Source of the DNA: Pseudomonas putida S13.1.2
GTDB lineage: Bacteria; Pseudomonadota; Gammaproteobacteria; Pseudomonadales; Pseudomonadaceae
DNA length: 64,000 nt
Direction: 5' to 3'
Assembly: GCF_000498395.2 (NCBI RefSeq)
Contig: NZ_CP010979.1
Coordinates: 4,836,001-4,900,000 of the forward strand
The position numbers and the translations under genes are program-made. The notes below the pieces were generated by a model, which was given only the letters and a program-made list of their open reading frames with translations, had not been told where the DNA came from and did no database searches. This document shows, one piece after another, positions 48,501 to 63,500 of this stretch (the first letter of the stretch is position 1; the number at the start of each line of letters is the position of its first letter).

Positions 48501-51500
48501 ACCGAAGTCTGGTCAGCAGTAATGGTGACCTGCACCAGGTCGCCCTGGTTTCCGGTGCCCGGAGTGCCCGAACCGGGTTCGTCGGTGACGGCGGTGCTGA
48601 CCGGGGTCTTGTCCAGGGTCAGTTGCTCGAACTTGCCGACATCAGCGCCCGTGACCGACTGGATGGCCTTCACGACCGCAGCGTTAGTGCCGGTGTAGAC
48701 GTTGTCCGGAGCAGTGACGGTGATCGAACCGCTGGTGCCATTGGCCGGTACGGTGATGACGGTCTTGCCGTCGCTCAGCGTGAAGGTCAGGGCGCCGTGG
48801 TTGTTGATCGGCAGACCATCTTTGTTGGTCAGGGTGATGGTGTAGGTGATCTCGCCGCCTTCGGTGACCGAAGGGGTGGCGGTCAACTTGGCCACGACTT
48901 CGTCGGTGGTGTCGGTGACATCCACTTTCGCAGCGCCGCCCAACTCCAGGTTTTCGAAGGTTGCACCGGTAGCGTCTACCGCCGACTTGATGCCAACGCT
49001 GATTTCGCCGGCGTCGTTGTAAACGTCATCGCCCTGCGCGTCGTGGGTGTACGGCGCGCTGGTTTCGCCGGCCTTGATGGTGACCTGAGCATTGTTGCTC
49101 AGGGTCACGACCAGGTCGTGGGCCAGCGGCTGGTTGATGTGCACGGTGAAGGTCGGTTTGACGTTCTCGGCCACCGAAGTCTGGTCGGCCGTGATGGTGA
49201 CCTGCACCAGGTCGCCCTGGTTACCGGTGCCCGGAGTGCCCGAACCGGGTTCGTCGGTGACGGCGGTGCTGACCGGGGTCTTGTCCAGGGTCAGTTGCTC
49301 AAACTTGCCGACATCCGCGCCCGCAACGGTCGCGATCGACTGCACTACTGGGGTGTTACTGCCAACGTAGACGTTGTCCGGCGCGGTCACGGTGATCGAA
49401 CCGCTGGTGCCATTGGCCGGTACGGTGATGACGGTCTTGCCGTCGCTCAGCGTGAAGGTCAAGGCGCCGTGGTTGTTGATCGGCAGGCCGTCTTTGTTGG
49501 TCAGGGTGATGGTGTAGGTGATCTCGCCGCCTTCGGTTACCGACGGGGTCGCGGTCAACTTGGCCACGACTTCGTCGGTGGTGTCGGTGACATCCACTTT
49601 CGCAGCGCCGCCCAACTCCAGGTTCTCGAAGGTAGCGCCGGTAGCGTCTACCGCCGACTTGATGCCCAAGCTGATCTGGCCAGCGTCGTTGTAAACGTCG
49701 TCGCCTTGCGCATCGTGGGTGTACGGCGCGCTGGTCTCACCGGCCTTGATGGTGACTTGAGCGTTGTTGCTCAGGGTCACAATCAAGTCATGAGCAAGCG
49801 GTTGGTTGATGTGCACGGTGAACGTCGGTTTGACGTTCTCGGCCACCGAGGTCTGGTCGGCAGTAATCGTGACCTGCACCAGGTCGCCCTGGTTACCGGT
49901 GCCCGGAGTGCCCGAACCTGGCTCGTCGGTCACGGTGGTGCTGACCGGAGTCTTGTCCAGAGTCAGTTGCTCAAACTTGCCGACATCCGCGCCTGCAACG
50001 GTCGCGATGGAGTTGACCACTGGCGTGTTGCTGCCGACGTAGACGTTGTCCGGAGCAGTGACGGTAATCGAACCGCTGGTGCCATTGGCCGGTACGGTGA
50101 TGACGGTCTTGCCGTCGCTCAGCGTGAAGGTCAAGGCGCCGTGGTTGTTGATCGGCAGGCCGTCTTTGTTGGTCAGGGTGATGGTGTAGGTGATCTCGCC
50201 GCCTTCGGTTACCGACGGGGTCGCGGTCAGTTTCGCCACGACTTCGTCGGTGGTGTCGGTGACGTTGACCTTCGCCGCGTCGCCCAGCTGCAGGTTCTCG
50301 AAGGTACGGCCACCGATGTCGGCTGCCGACTTAATACCCAGGCTGATTTCACCGGCATCGTTGTAAACGTCGTCGCCTTGCGCGTCGTGGGTGTACGGCG
50401 CGCTGGTTTCGCCCGCCTTGATGGTCACGGTCGCATTGTTACTCAGGGTCACGACCAGGTCGTGATCCAGCGGCTGGTTGACGTGCACGGTGAAGGTCGG
50501 TTGGACGTTTTCCGCCACCGAGGTCTGGTCGGCGGTGATGGTGACCTGTACCAGGTCGCCCTGGTTGCCAGTGCCCGGAGTACCCGAACCTGGTTCGTCG
50601 GTGACGGTGGTGCTGACCGGGGTCTTGTCCAGGGTCAGTTGCTCAAACTTGCCGACATCCGCGCCCGCAACGGTCGCGATCGACTGCACTACTGGGGTGT
50701 TACTGCCAACGTAGACGTTGTCCGGCGCGGTCACGGTGATCGAACCGCTGGTGCCATTGGCCGGTACGGTGATGACGGTCTTGCCGTCGCTCAGCGTGAA
50801 GGTCAAGGCGCCGTGGTTGTTGATCGGCAGACCATCTTTGTTGGTCAGCGTGATGGTGTAGGTGATCTCGCCGCCTTCGGTGACCGAAGGGGTGGCGGTC
50901 AGCTTGGCCACGACTTCGTCGGTGGTGTCGGTGACATCCACTTTCGCAGCGCCGCCCAACTCCAGGTTTTCGAAGGTCGCACCGGTAGCGTCTACCGCCG
51001 ACTTGATGCCAACGCTGATTTCGCCGGCGTCGTTGTAAACGTCATCGCCCTGCGCGTCGTGGGTGTACGGCGCGCTGGTTTCGCCGGCCTTGATGGTGAC
51101 TTGAGCATTGTTGCTCAGGGTCACGACCAGATCGTGGTCCAGCGGCTGGTTGATGTGCACAGTGAACGTTGGTTTGACGTTCTCGGCCACCGAAGTCTGG
51201 TCGGCCGTGATGGTGACCTGCACCAGGTCGCCCTGGTTACCGGTGCCCGGAGTGCCCGAACCGGGTTCGTCGGTCACGGTGGTGCTGACCGGGGTCTTGT
51301 CCAGGGTCAGTTGCTCGAACTTGCCGACATCAGCGCCCGTGACCGACTGGATGGCCTTCACGACCGCAGCGTTAGTGCCGGTGTAGACGTTGTCCGGAGC
51401 AGTGACGGTGATCGAACCGCTGGTGCCATTGGCCGGTACGGTGATGACGGTCTTGCCGTCGCTCAGCGTGAAGGTCAAGGCGCCGTGGTTGTTGATCGGC

Positions 51501-54500
51501 AGACCATCTTTGTTGGTCAGGGTGATGGTGTAGGTGATCTCGCCGCCTTCGGTGACCGAAGGGGTGGCGGTCAACTTGGCCACGACTTCGTCGGTGGTGT
51601 CGGTGACATCCACTTTCGCAGCGCCGCCCAACTCCAGGTTTTCGAAGGTCGCACCGGTAGCGTCTACCGCCGACTTGATACCAACGCTGATTTCACCGGC
51701 ATCGTTGTAAACGTCGTCGCCTTGCGCATCGTGGGTGTACGGCGCGCTGGTCTCACCGGCCTTGATGGTGACCTGAGCGTTGTTGCTCAGGGTCACAACC
51801 AAGTCGTGAGCCAAAGCAGTGTTGATGTGCACGGTGAACGTCGGTTTGACGTTCTCGGCCACCGAAGTTTGATCGGCGGTAATGGTGACCTGCACCAGAT
51901 CGCCCTGGTTTCCGGTGCCCGGAGTGCCCGAACCTGGCTCGTCAGTGACCTGGGTGCTGACCGGAGTCTTGTCCAAGGTCAGCTGCTCGAACTTGCCGAC
52001 GTCAGCGCCCGCAACGGTCGCGATGGAGTTGACCACTGGCGTGTTGCTGCCGACGTAGACGTTGTCCGGAGCAGTGACGGTAATCGAACCGCTGGTGCCA
52101 TTGGCCGGTACGGTGATGACGGTCTTGCCGTCGCTCAGCGTGAAGGTCAAGGCGCCGTGGTTGTTGATCGGCAGACCATCTTTGTTGGTCAGGGTGATGG
52201 TGTAGGTGATCTCGCCGCCTTCGGTCACCGAAGGCGTGGCGGTCAGCTTGGCCACCACTTCGTCGGTGGTGTCGGTCACTTGAACGGTAGCCGCACCGCC
52301 CAGCTCGAGGTTCTCGAAGGTAGCGCCAGTGGCGTCTACAGCCGAGTTGATGCCCAAGCTGATCTGGCCAGCATCATTGTAAACGTCATCGCCTTGCGCA
52401 TCGTGGGCGTACGGCGCGCTGGTTTCCCCGGCCTTGATGGTCACAGTCGCATTGTTGCTCAGGGTCACGACCAGATCGTGGTCCAGCGGCTGGTTGATGT
52501 GCACGGTGAACGTCGGTTTGACGTTTTCCGCCACCGAGGTCTGATCGGCAGTGATGGTGACCTGTACCAGGTCGCCCTGGTTACCGGTGCCCGGAGTGCC
52601 CGAACCTGGCTCGTCGGTGACGGTGGTGCTGACCGGGGTCTTGTCCAGGGTCAGTTGCTCGAACTTGCCGACATCCGCGCCTGCAACAGTCGCGATCGAC
52701 TGCACTACCGGAGTGTTGCTGCCGACGTAGACGTTGTCCGGAGCAGTGACGGTGATCGAACCGCTGGTGCCGTTGGCCGGTACGGTGATGACGGTTTTGC
52801 CGTCGCTCAGCGTGAAGGTCAAGGCGCCGTGGTTGTTGATCGGCAGACCATCTTTGTTGGTCAGGGTGATGGTGTAGGTGATCTCGCCGCCTTCGGTGAC
52901 CGAAGGGGTCGCGGTCAACTTGGCCACGACTTCGTCGGTGGTGTCGGTGACATCCACTTTCGCAGCGCCGCCCAACTCCAGGTTTTCGAAGGTCGCACCG
53001 GTAGCGTCTACCGCCGACTTGATACCAACGCTGATTTCACCGGCGTCGTTGTAAACGTCATCGCCCTGCGCGTCGTGGGTGTACGGCGCGCTGGTTTCGC
53101 CGGCCTTGATGGTGACCTGAGCATTGTTGCTCAGGGTCACGACCAGGTCGTGATCCAGCGGCTGGTTGACGTGCACGGTGAACGTCGGTTTGACGTTCTC
53201 GGCCACCGAAGTCTGGTCGGCCGTGATGGTGACCTTGACCAGGTCACCTTCGTTGGTGCCACCTGGGGTACCAGGGGTACCTGGTTCATCGGTAACGGTG
53301 GTGCTGACCGGCGTCTTGTCCAGGGTCAGCTGTTCGAACTTACCGACATCCGCGCCTGCAACAGTCGCGATCGACTGCACTACCGGAGTGTTGCTGCCGA
53401 CGTAGACGTTGTCCGGAGCAGTGACGGTAATCGAACCGCTGGTGCCATTGGCCGGTACGGTGATGACGGTCTTGCCGTCGCTCAGCGTGAAGGTCAAGGC
53501 GCCGTGGTTGTTGATCGGCAGACCATCTTTGTTGGTCAGGGTGACGGTATAGGTGATCTCACCGCCTTCGGTGACCGAAGGAGTGGCGGTCAGGTTGGCC
53601 ACCACTTCGTCGGTGGTGTCGGTCACTTGAACGGTAGCCGCACCGCCCAGCTCGAGGTTCTCGAAGGTCGCACCGGTGGCGTCTACCGCCGACTTGATAC
53701 CCAGGGTGATTTCGCCAGCATCCTGGTAGACGTCGTCGCCCTGCGCGTCGTGGGTGTACGGCGCGCTGGTTTCGCCGGCCTTGATGGTGACTTGAGCGTT
53801 GTTGCTCAGGGTCACGACCAGGTCGTGGGCCAGCGGCTGGTTGATGTGCACGGTGAACGTCGGTTTGACGTTCTCGGCCACCGAAACCTGGTCAGCGGTG
53901 ATGGTGACCTTGACCAGGTCGCCTTCGTTGCCCGGGGTGCCTGGCTCATCGGTGACCTGGGTGCTGACCGGGGTCTTGTCCAGGTTCAGGTTTTCAAACT
54001 TCCACGCATCCGCCCCACTGACGGCGTCGATGGCGTTGACCACCGGCTGGTTAGTCCCGACATAGACGTTATCCGGCGCGGTTGCAGTGGCCGAGCCGGT
54101 GGTGCTGTTGGCGGCCACAACGACCGTCGTGCCATCGGTGAGCTTGAAGTACAGCTCCGAATGGTTGTTGATCGGCAGGCCGTCTTTGTTGGTCAGCGTG
54201 ATGGTGTAAGTGATCTCGCCGCCTTCGGTCACCGAAGGCGTAGCGGTCAGCTTGGCCACCACTTCGTCGATGGTGTCGGTCACTTTGACCGAAGCGTCAC
54301 CACCCAACTGCAGGTTTTCGAAGGCAGCGCCGGTAGCGTCCACCGCCGACTTGATGCCCAGGGTGATTTCGCCAGCATCCTGGTAAACGTCGTCGCCTTG
54401 CGCATCGTGGGTGTACGGCGCGCTGGTTTCGCCGGCCTTGATGGTGACCTGAGCATTGTTGCTCAGGGTCACGACCAGGTCGTGATCCAGCGGCTGGTTG

Positions 54501-57500
54501 ACGTGCACGGTGAACGTCGGTTTGACGTTCTCGGCCACCGAAGTCTGGTCGGCCGTGATGGTGACCTTGACCAGGTCACCTTCGTTGGTGCCACCTGGGG
54601 TACCAGGGGTACCTGGTTCATCGGTAACGGTGGTGCTGACCGGCGTCTTGTCCAGGGTCAGCTGTTCGAACTTACCGACATCCGCGCCTGCAACAGTCGC
54701 GATCGACTGCACTACCGGAGTGTTGCTGCCGACGTAGACGTTGTCCGGAGCAGTGACGGTAATCGAACCGCTGGTGCCATTGGCCGGTACGGTGATGACG
54801 GTTTTGCCGTCGCTCAGCGTGAAGGTCAAGGCGCCGTGGTTGTTGATCGGCAGACCATCTTTGTTGGTCAGGGTGACGGTATAGGTGATCTCACCGCCTT
54901 CGGTGACCGAAGGAGTGGCGGTCAGGTTGGCCACCACTTCGTCGGTGGTGTCGGTCACTTGAACGGTAGCCGCACCGCCCAGCTCGAGGTTCTCGAAGGT
55001 CGCACCGGTGGCGTCTACCGCCGACTTGATACCCAGGGTGATTTCGCCAGCATCCTGGTAGACGTCGTCGCCCTGCGCGTCGTGGGTGTACGGCGCGCTG
55101 GTTTCGCCGGCCTTGATGGTGACTTGAGCGTTGTTGCTCAGGGTCACGACCAGGTCGTGATCCAGCGGCTGGTTGACGTGCACAGTGAACGTTGGTTTGA
55201 CGTTTTCCGCCACCGAAGTCTGGTCAGCAGTAATGGTGACCTGCACCAGGTCGCCCTGGTTTCCGGTGCCCGGAGTGCCCGAACCGGGTTCGTCGGTCAC
55301 GGTGGTGCTGACCGGGGTCTTGTCCAGGGTCAGTTGCTCGAACTTGCCGACATCCGCGCCTGCAACAGTCGCGATCGACTGCACTACCGGAGTGTTGCTG
55401 CCGACGTAGACGTTGTCCGGAGCAGTGACGGTGATCGAACCGCTGGTGCCGTTGGCCGGTACGGTGATGACGGTTTTGCCGTCGCTCAGCGTGAAGGTCA
55501 GGGCGCCGTGGTTGTTGATCGGCAGACCATCTTTGTTGGTCAGGGTGACGGTGTAGGTGATCTCGCCGCCTTCGGTGACCGAAGGCGTCGCGGTCAGCTT
55601 GGCCACGACTTCGTCGGTGGTGTCGGTGACATCCACTTTCGCAGCGCCGCCCAACTCCAGGTTTTCGAAGGTCGCACCGGTAGCGTCTACCGCCGACTTG
55701 ATACCAACGCTGATTTCGCCGGCATCGTTGTAAACGTCGTCGCCCTGCGCATCGTGGGTGTACGGTGCGCTGGTTTCCCCGGCCTTGATGGTCACGGTCG
55801 CATTGTTGCTCAGGGTCACGACCAGATCGTGGTCCAGCGGCTGGTTGATGTGCACGGTGAACGTCGGTTTGACGTTTTCCGCCACCGAGGTCTGATCGGC
55901 AGTGATGGTGACCTGTACCAGGTCGCCCTGGTTACCGGTGCCCGGAGTGCCCGAACCTGGCTCGTCGGTGACGGTGGTGCTGACCGGGGTCTTGTCCAGG
56001 GTCAGTTGCTCGAACTTGCCGACATCCGCGCCTGCAACAGTCGCGATCGACTGCACTACCGGAGTGTTGCTGCCGACGTAGACGTTGTCCGGAGCAGTGA
56101 CGGTGATCGAACCGCTGGTGCCGTTGGCCGGTACGGTGATGACGGTTTTGCCGTCGCTCAGCGTGAAGGTCAGGGCGCCGTGGTTGTTGATCGGCAGACC
56201 ATCTTTGTTGGTCAGGGTGACGGTGTAGGTGATCTCGCCGCCTTCGGTGACCGAAGGCGTCGCGGTCAGCTTGGCCACGACTTCGTCGGTGGTGTCGGTG
56301 ACATCCACTTTCGCAGCGCCGCCCAACTCCAGGTTTTCGAAGGTCGCACCGGTAGCGTCTACCGCCGACTTGATACCAACGCTGATTTCACCGGCGTCGT
56401 CGTAAACGTCATCGCCCTGCGCGTCGTGGGTGTACGGCGCGCTGGTTTCGCCGGCCTTGATGGTGACCTGAGCATTGTTGCTCAGGGTCACGACCAGGTC
56501 GTGGGCCAGCGGCTGGTTGATGTGCACGGTGAAGGTCGGTTTGACGTTCTCGGCCACCGAAGTCTGGTCGGCCGTGATGGTGACCTTGACCAGGTCACCT
56601 TCGTTGGTGCCACCTGGGGTACCAGGGGTACCTGGTTCATCGGTAACGGTGGTGCTGACCGGCGTCTTGTCCAGGGTCAGCTGTTCGAACTTACCGACAT
56701 CCGCGCCTGCAACAGTCGCGATCGACTGCACTACCGGAGTGTTGCTGCCGACGTAGACGTTGTCCGGAGCAGTGACGGTAATCGAACCGCTGGTGCCATT
56801 GGCCGGTACGGTGATGACGGTCTTGCCGTCGCTCAGCGTGAAGGTCAAGGCGCCGTGGTTGTTGATCGGCAGACCATCTTTGTTGGTCAGGGTGACGGTA
56901 TAGGTGATCTCACCGCCTTCGGTGACCGAAGGAGTGGCGGTCAGGTTGGCCACCACTTCGTCGGTGGTGTCGGTCACTTGAACGGTAGCCGCACCGCCCA
57001 GCTCGAGGTTCTCGAAGGTCGCACCGGTGGCGTCTACCGCCGACTTGATACCCAGGGTGATTTCGCCAGCATCCTGGTAGACGTCGTCGCCCTGCGCGTC
57101 GTGGGTGTACGGCGCGCTGGTTTCGCCGGCCTTGATGGTGACTTGAGCGTTGTTGCTCAGGGTCACGACCAGGTCGTGGGCCAGCGGCTGGTTGATGTGC
57201 ACGGTGAACGTCGGTTTGACGTTCTCGGCCACCGAAACCTGGTCAGCGGTGATGGTGACCTTGACCAGGTCGCCTTCGTTGCCCGGGGTGCCTGGCTCAT
57301 CGGTGACCTGGGTGCTGACCGGGGTCTTGTCCAGGTTCAGGTTTTCAAACTTCCACGCATCCGCCCCACTGACGGCGTCGATGGCGTTGACCACCGGCTG
57401 GTTAGTCCCGACATAGACGTTATCCGGCGCGGTTGCAGTGGCCGAGCCGGTGGTGCTGTTGGCGGCCACAACGACCGTCGTGCCATCGGTGAGCTTGAAG

Positions 57501-60500
57501 TACAGCTCCGAATGGTTGTTGATCGGCAGGCCGTCTTTGTTGGTCAGCGTGATGGTGTAAGTGATCTCGCCGCCTTCGGTCACCGAAGGCGTAGCGGTCA
57601 GCTTGGCCACCACTTCGTCGATGGTGTCGGTCACTTTGACCGAAGCGTCACCACCCAACTGCAGGTTTTCGAAGGCAGCGCCGGTAGCGTCCACCGCCGA
57701 CTTGATGCCCAGGGTGATTTCGCCAGCATCCTGGTAAACGTCGTCGCCTTGCGCATCGTGGGTGTACGGCGCGCTGGTCTCACCGGCCTTGATGGTGACC
57801 TGGGCATTGTTGCTCAAGGTCACGACCAGGTCGTGCGCCAGGGCGGTGTTGATGTGCACGGTGAACGTCGGTTTGACGTTCTCGGCCACCGAAGTCTGGT
57901 CGGCGGTAATGGTGACCTTGACCAGATCGCCTTCGTTGGTGCCACCTGGGGTACCAGGGGTACCTGGTTCATCGGTAACGGTGGTGCTGACCGGCGTCTT
58001 GTCCAGGGTCAGCTGTTCGAACTTACCAACATCCGCGCCCGCAACGGTCGCGATCGACTGCACCACTGCTGGGTTGCTGCCAACGTAGACGTTGTCCGGC
58101 GCGGTCACGGTGATCGAACCGCTGGTGCCATTGGCCGGTACGGTGATGACGGTCTTGCCGTCGCTCAGCGTGAAGGTCAGGGCGCCGTGGCTGTTGATCG
58201 GCAGACCATCTTTGTTGGTCAGGGTGATGGTATAGGTGATCTCGCCGCCTTCGGTGACCGAAGGGGTGGCGGTCAACTTGGCCACCACTTCGTCGGTGGT
58301 GTCGGTGACATCCACTTTCGCAGCGCCGCCCAACTCCAGGTTTTCGAAGGTCGCACCGGTAGCGTCTACCGCCGACTTGATACCAACGCTGATTTCACCG
58401 GCGTCGTTGTAAACGTCATCGCCCTGCGCGTCGTGGGTGTACGGCGCGCTGGTTTCGCCGGCCTTGATGGTGACCTGAGCATTGTTGCTCAGGGTCACGA
58501 CCAGGTCGTGGGCCAGCGGCTGGTTGACGTGCACGGTGAACGTCGGTTTGACGTTCTCGGCCACCGAAGTCTGGTCGGCCGTGATGGTGACCTTGACCAG
58601 GTCACCTTCGTTGGTGCCACCTGGGGTACCAGGGGTACCTGGTTCATCGGTAACGGTGGTGCTGACCGGTGTCTTGTCCAGGGTCAGTTGCTCGAACTTG
58701 CCGACATCCGCGCCTGCAACAGTCGCGATCGACTGCACTACCGGAGTGTTGCTGCCGACGTAGACGTTGTCCGGAGCAGTGACGGTGATCGAACCGCTGG
58801 TGCCGTTGGCCGGTACGGTGATGACGGTTTTGCCGTCGCTCAGCGTGAAGGTCAGGGCGCCGTGGTTGTTGATCGGCAGACCATCTTTGTTGGTCAGGGT
58901 GACGGTGTAGGTGATCTCGCCGCCTTCGGTGACCGAAGGCGTCGCGGTCAGCTTGGCCACGACTTCGTCAGTGGTGTCGGTGACATCCACTTTTGCAGCG
59001 CCGCCCAACTCCAGGTTTTCGAAGGTGGCGCCGGTAGCGTCTACCGCCGAGTTGATGCCAACGCTGATTTCGCCAGCGTCGTTGTAAACGTCATCGCCCT
59101 GCGCGTCGTGGGTGTACGGCGCGCTGGTTTCGCCGGCCTTGATGGTGACCTGAGCATTGTTGCTCAGGGTCACGACCAGGTCGTGGTCCAGCGGCTGGTT
59201 GATGTGCACGGTGAACGTCGGTTTGACGTTCTCGGCGACCGAAGTCTGGTCGGCGGTAATGGTGACCTGCACCAGATCGCCCTGGTTACCAGTGCCCGGA
59301 GTACCCGAACCTGGTTCGTCGGTCACGGTGGTGCTGACCGGCGTCTTGTCCAGGGTCAGCTGTTCGAACTTACCAACATCCGCGCCCGCAACGGTCGCGA
59401 TCGACTGCACCACTGCTGGGTTGCTGCCAACGTAGACGTTGTCCGGAGCAGTGACGGTGATCGAGCCGCTGGTGCCATTGGCCGGTACGGTGATGACGGT
59501 TTTGCCGTCGCTCAGCGTGAAGGTCAGGGCACCGTGGTTGTTGATCGGCAGGCCGTCTTTGTTGGTCAGGGTGATGGTGTAGGTGATCTCGCCGCCTTCG
59601 GTAACCGATGGCGTTGCGGTCAGCTTGGCCACCACTTCGTCGGTGGTGTCGGTCACTTGAACGGTAGCCGCACCGCCCAGCTCGAGGTTCTCGAAGGTAG
59701 CGCCAGTGGCGTCTACCGCCGACTTGATACCAACGCTGATTTCGCCAGCGTCGTTGTAAACGTCATCGCCTTGCGCATCGTGGGTGTACGGCGCGCTGGT
59801 TTCGCCGGCCTTGATGGTGACCTGAGCGTTGTTGCTCAGGGTCACGACCAGGTCGTGGGCCAGGGCGGTGTTGATGTGCACGGTGAACGTCGGTTTGACG
59901 TTTTCCGCCACCGAGGTCTGATCGGCAGTAATGGTGACCTGCACCAGGTCGCCCTGGTTTCCGGTGCCCGGAGTGCCCGAACCTGGTTCGTCGGTCACGG
60001 TGGTGCTGACCGGCGTCTTGTCCAGGGTCAGCTGCTCGAACTTGCCGACGTCAGCGCCCGCAACGGTCGCGATGGAGTTGACCACTGCAGGGTTGCTGCC
60101 GACGTAGACGTTGTCCGGAGCAGTGACGGTGATCGAACCGCTGGTGCCGTTGGCCGGTACGGTGATGACGGTTTTGCCGTCGCTCAGCGTGAAGGTCAGG
60201 GCGCCGTGGTTGTTGATCGGCAGGCCGTCTTTGTTGGTCAGGGTGACGGTGTAGGTGATCTCGCCGCCTTCGGTAACCGATGGCGTTGCGGTCAGCTTGG
60301 CCACCACCTCGTCGGTGGTGTCGGTCACTTGAACGGTAGCCGCAGCGCCCAGCTCGAGGTTCTCGAAGGTAGCGCCGGTCGCGTCTACCGCCGACTTGAT
60401 GCCAACGCTGATTTCGCCAGCGTCGTTGTAAACGTCATCGCCCTGCGCGTCGTGGGTGTACGGCGCGCTGGTTTCGCCGGCCTTGATGGTGACCTGTGCA

Positions 60501-63500
60501 TTGTTGCTCAAGGTCACGACCAGGTCGTGCGCCAGGGCGGTGTTGATGTGCACGGTGAACGTCGGTTTGACGTTCTCGGCCACCGAGGTCTGGTCGGCGG
60601 TGATGGTCACCAGCACGAGGTCGCCCTGGTTACCGGTGCCCGGAGTGCCCGAACCTGGCTCGTCGGTGACGGCGGTGCTGACCGGGGTCTTGTCCAGCGT
60701 CAGCTGCTCGAACTTGCCGACATCAGCGCCCGTGACCGACTGGATGGCCTTCACGACCGGAGCGTTGGTGCCGGTGTAGACGTTGTCCGGAGCAGTGACG
60801 GTGATCGAACCGCTGGTGCCATTGGCCGGTACGGTGATGACGGTTTTGCCGTCGCTCAGCGTGAAGGTCAAGGCGCCGTGGTTGTTGATCGGCAGACCAT
60901 CTTTGTTGGTCAGCGTGATGGTATAGGTGATCTCGCCGCCTTCGGTGACCGAAGGAGTGGCAGTCAGCTTGGCCACCACTTCGTCGGTGGTGTCGGTGAC
61001 TTGAACGGTAGCCGCACCGCCCAGCTCGAGGTTCTCGAAGGTAGCGCCAGTGGCGTCTACAGCCGAGTTGATGCCCAGGCTGATCTGGCCAGCGTCGTTG
61101 TAAACGTCGTCGCCTTGCGCATCGTGGGTGTACGGCGCGCTGGTTTCGCCGGCCTTGATGGTGACCTGTGCATTGTTGCTCAAGGTCACGACCAGGTCGT
61201 GCGCCAGGGCGGTGTTGATGTGCACGGTGAACGTCGGTTTGACGTTCTCGGCCACCGAGGTCTGGTCGGCCGTGATGGTGACCTGCACCAGGTCGCCCTG
61301 GTTACCGGTGCCCGGAGTGCCCGAACCTGGCTCGTCGGTGACGGCGGTGCTGACCGGGGTCTTGTCCAGCGTCAGCTGCTCGAACTTGCCGACATCAGCG
61401 CCCGTGACCGACTGGATGGCCTTCACGACCGGAGCGTTGGTGCCGGTGTAGACGTTGTCCGGAGCAGTGACGGTGATCGAACCGCTGGTGCCATTGGCCG
61501 GTACGGTGATGACGGTTTTGCCGTCGCTCAGCGTGAAGGTCAAGGCGCCGTGGTTGTTGATCGGCAGACCATCTTTGTTGGTCAGCGTGACGGTGTAGGT
61601 GATCTCGCCGCCTTCGGTAACCGATGGCGTTGCGGTCAGCTTGGCCACCACTTCGTCGGTGGTATCGGTCACTTGAACGGTAGCCGCACCGCCCAGCTCG
61701 AGGTTCTCGAAGGTAGCGCCAGTGGCGTCTACAGCCGAGTTGATGCCCAGGCTGATCTGGCCAGCATCGTTGTAAACGTCATCGCCTTGCGCGTCGTGGG
61801 TGTACGGCGCGCTGGTTTCGCCGGCCTTGATGGTGACCTGAGCATTGTTGCTCAGGGTCACGACCAGGTCGTTGGCCAGCGGCTGGTTGACGTGCACGGT
61901 AAACGTCGGTTTGACGTTCTCGGCCACCGAAGTCTGGTCGGCCGTGATGGTGACCTTGACCAGGTCACCTTCGTTGGTGCCGCCTGGGGTGCCAGGGGTA
62001 CCTGGTTCGTCGGTGACGGTGGTGCTGACCGGCGTCTTGTCCAGGGTCAGCTGCTCGAACTTGCCGACATCCGCGCCTGCAACAGTCGCGATCGACTGCA
62101 CCACTGCTGGGTTGCTGCCAACGTAGACGTTGTCTGGGGCAGTAACAGTGATCGAACCGCTGGTGCCGTTGGCCGGTACGGTGATGACGGTCTTGCCGTC
62201 GCTCAGCGTGAAGGTCAAGGCGCCGTGGTTGTTGATCGGCAGACCATCTTTGTTGGTCAGCGTGATGGTGTAGGTGATCTCGCCGCCTTCGGTGACCGAA
62301 GGGGTGGCGGTCAACTTGGCCACGACTTCGTCGGTGGTGTCGGTCACTTGAACGGTAGCCGAACCGCCCAGCTCGAGGTTCTCGAAGGTAGCGCCAGTGG
62401 CGTCTACAGCCGAGTTGATGCCCAGGCTGATCTGGCCAGCATCGTTGTAAACGTCGTCGCCTTGCGCATCGTGGGTGTACGGCACGCTGGTTTCGCCGGC
62501 CTTGATGGTGACTTGAGCATTGTTGCTCAGGGTCACGACCAGGTCGTGGGCCAGGGCGGTGCTGATGTGCACGGTGAAGGTCGGTTTGACGTTCTCGGCC
62601 ACCGATACCTGGTCAGCGGTGATGGTGACCTTGACGATATCGCCTTCGTTGCCTGGGGTACCTGGCTCGTCAGTAACCTGGGTGCTGACCGGGGTCTTGT
62701 CCAGGTTCAGGTTCTCAAACTTCCACGCGTCTGCGCCGCTGACCGCGTCGATAGCGTTGACCACCGGCTGGTTAGTCCCGACATAGACGTTATCCGGCGC
62801 GGTGGCAGTGGCCGAGCCAGTGGTGCTGTTGGCGGCCACAACGACCGTCGTGCCATCGGTCAGCTTGAAGTAAAGCTCCGAATGGTTGTTGATCGGCAGG
62901 CCGTCTTTGTTGGTCAGCGTGATGGTGTAGGTGATCTCGCCGCCTTCGGTGACCGAAGGCGTTGCGGTCAGCTTGGCCACAACCTCGTCGATGGTGTCGG
63001 TCACTTTGACCGAAGCGTCACCGCCCAACTGCAGGTTCTCGAAGGCAGCACCGGTGGCGTCTACCGCCGACTTGATGCCCAGGCTGATTTCGCCAGCATC
63101 CTGGTAAACGTCGTCGCCTTGCGCATCGTGGGTGTACGGCGCGCTGGTTTCGCCCGCCTTGATGGTGACCTGGGCGTTGTTGCTCAGGGTCACGACCAGG
63201 TCGTGGGCCAGGGCGGTGTTGATGTGCACGGTGAACGTCGGTTTGACGTTCTCGGCCACCGAAGTCTGGTCGGCGGTAATGGTGACCTGCACCAGATCGC
63301 CCTGGTTACCAGTGCCCGGAGTACCCGAACCTGGCTCGTCAGTGACCTGGGTGCTGACCGGCGTCTTGTCCAAGGTCAGTTGCTCGAACTTGCCAACATC
63401 CGCGCCCGCAACGGTCGCGATGGAGTTGACCACTGCAGGGTTGCTGCCAACGTAGACGTTGTCCGGCGCGGTCACGGTGATCGAACCGCTGGTGCCATTG

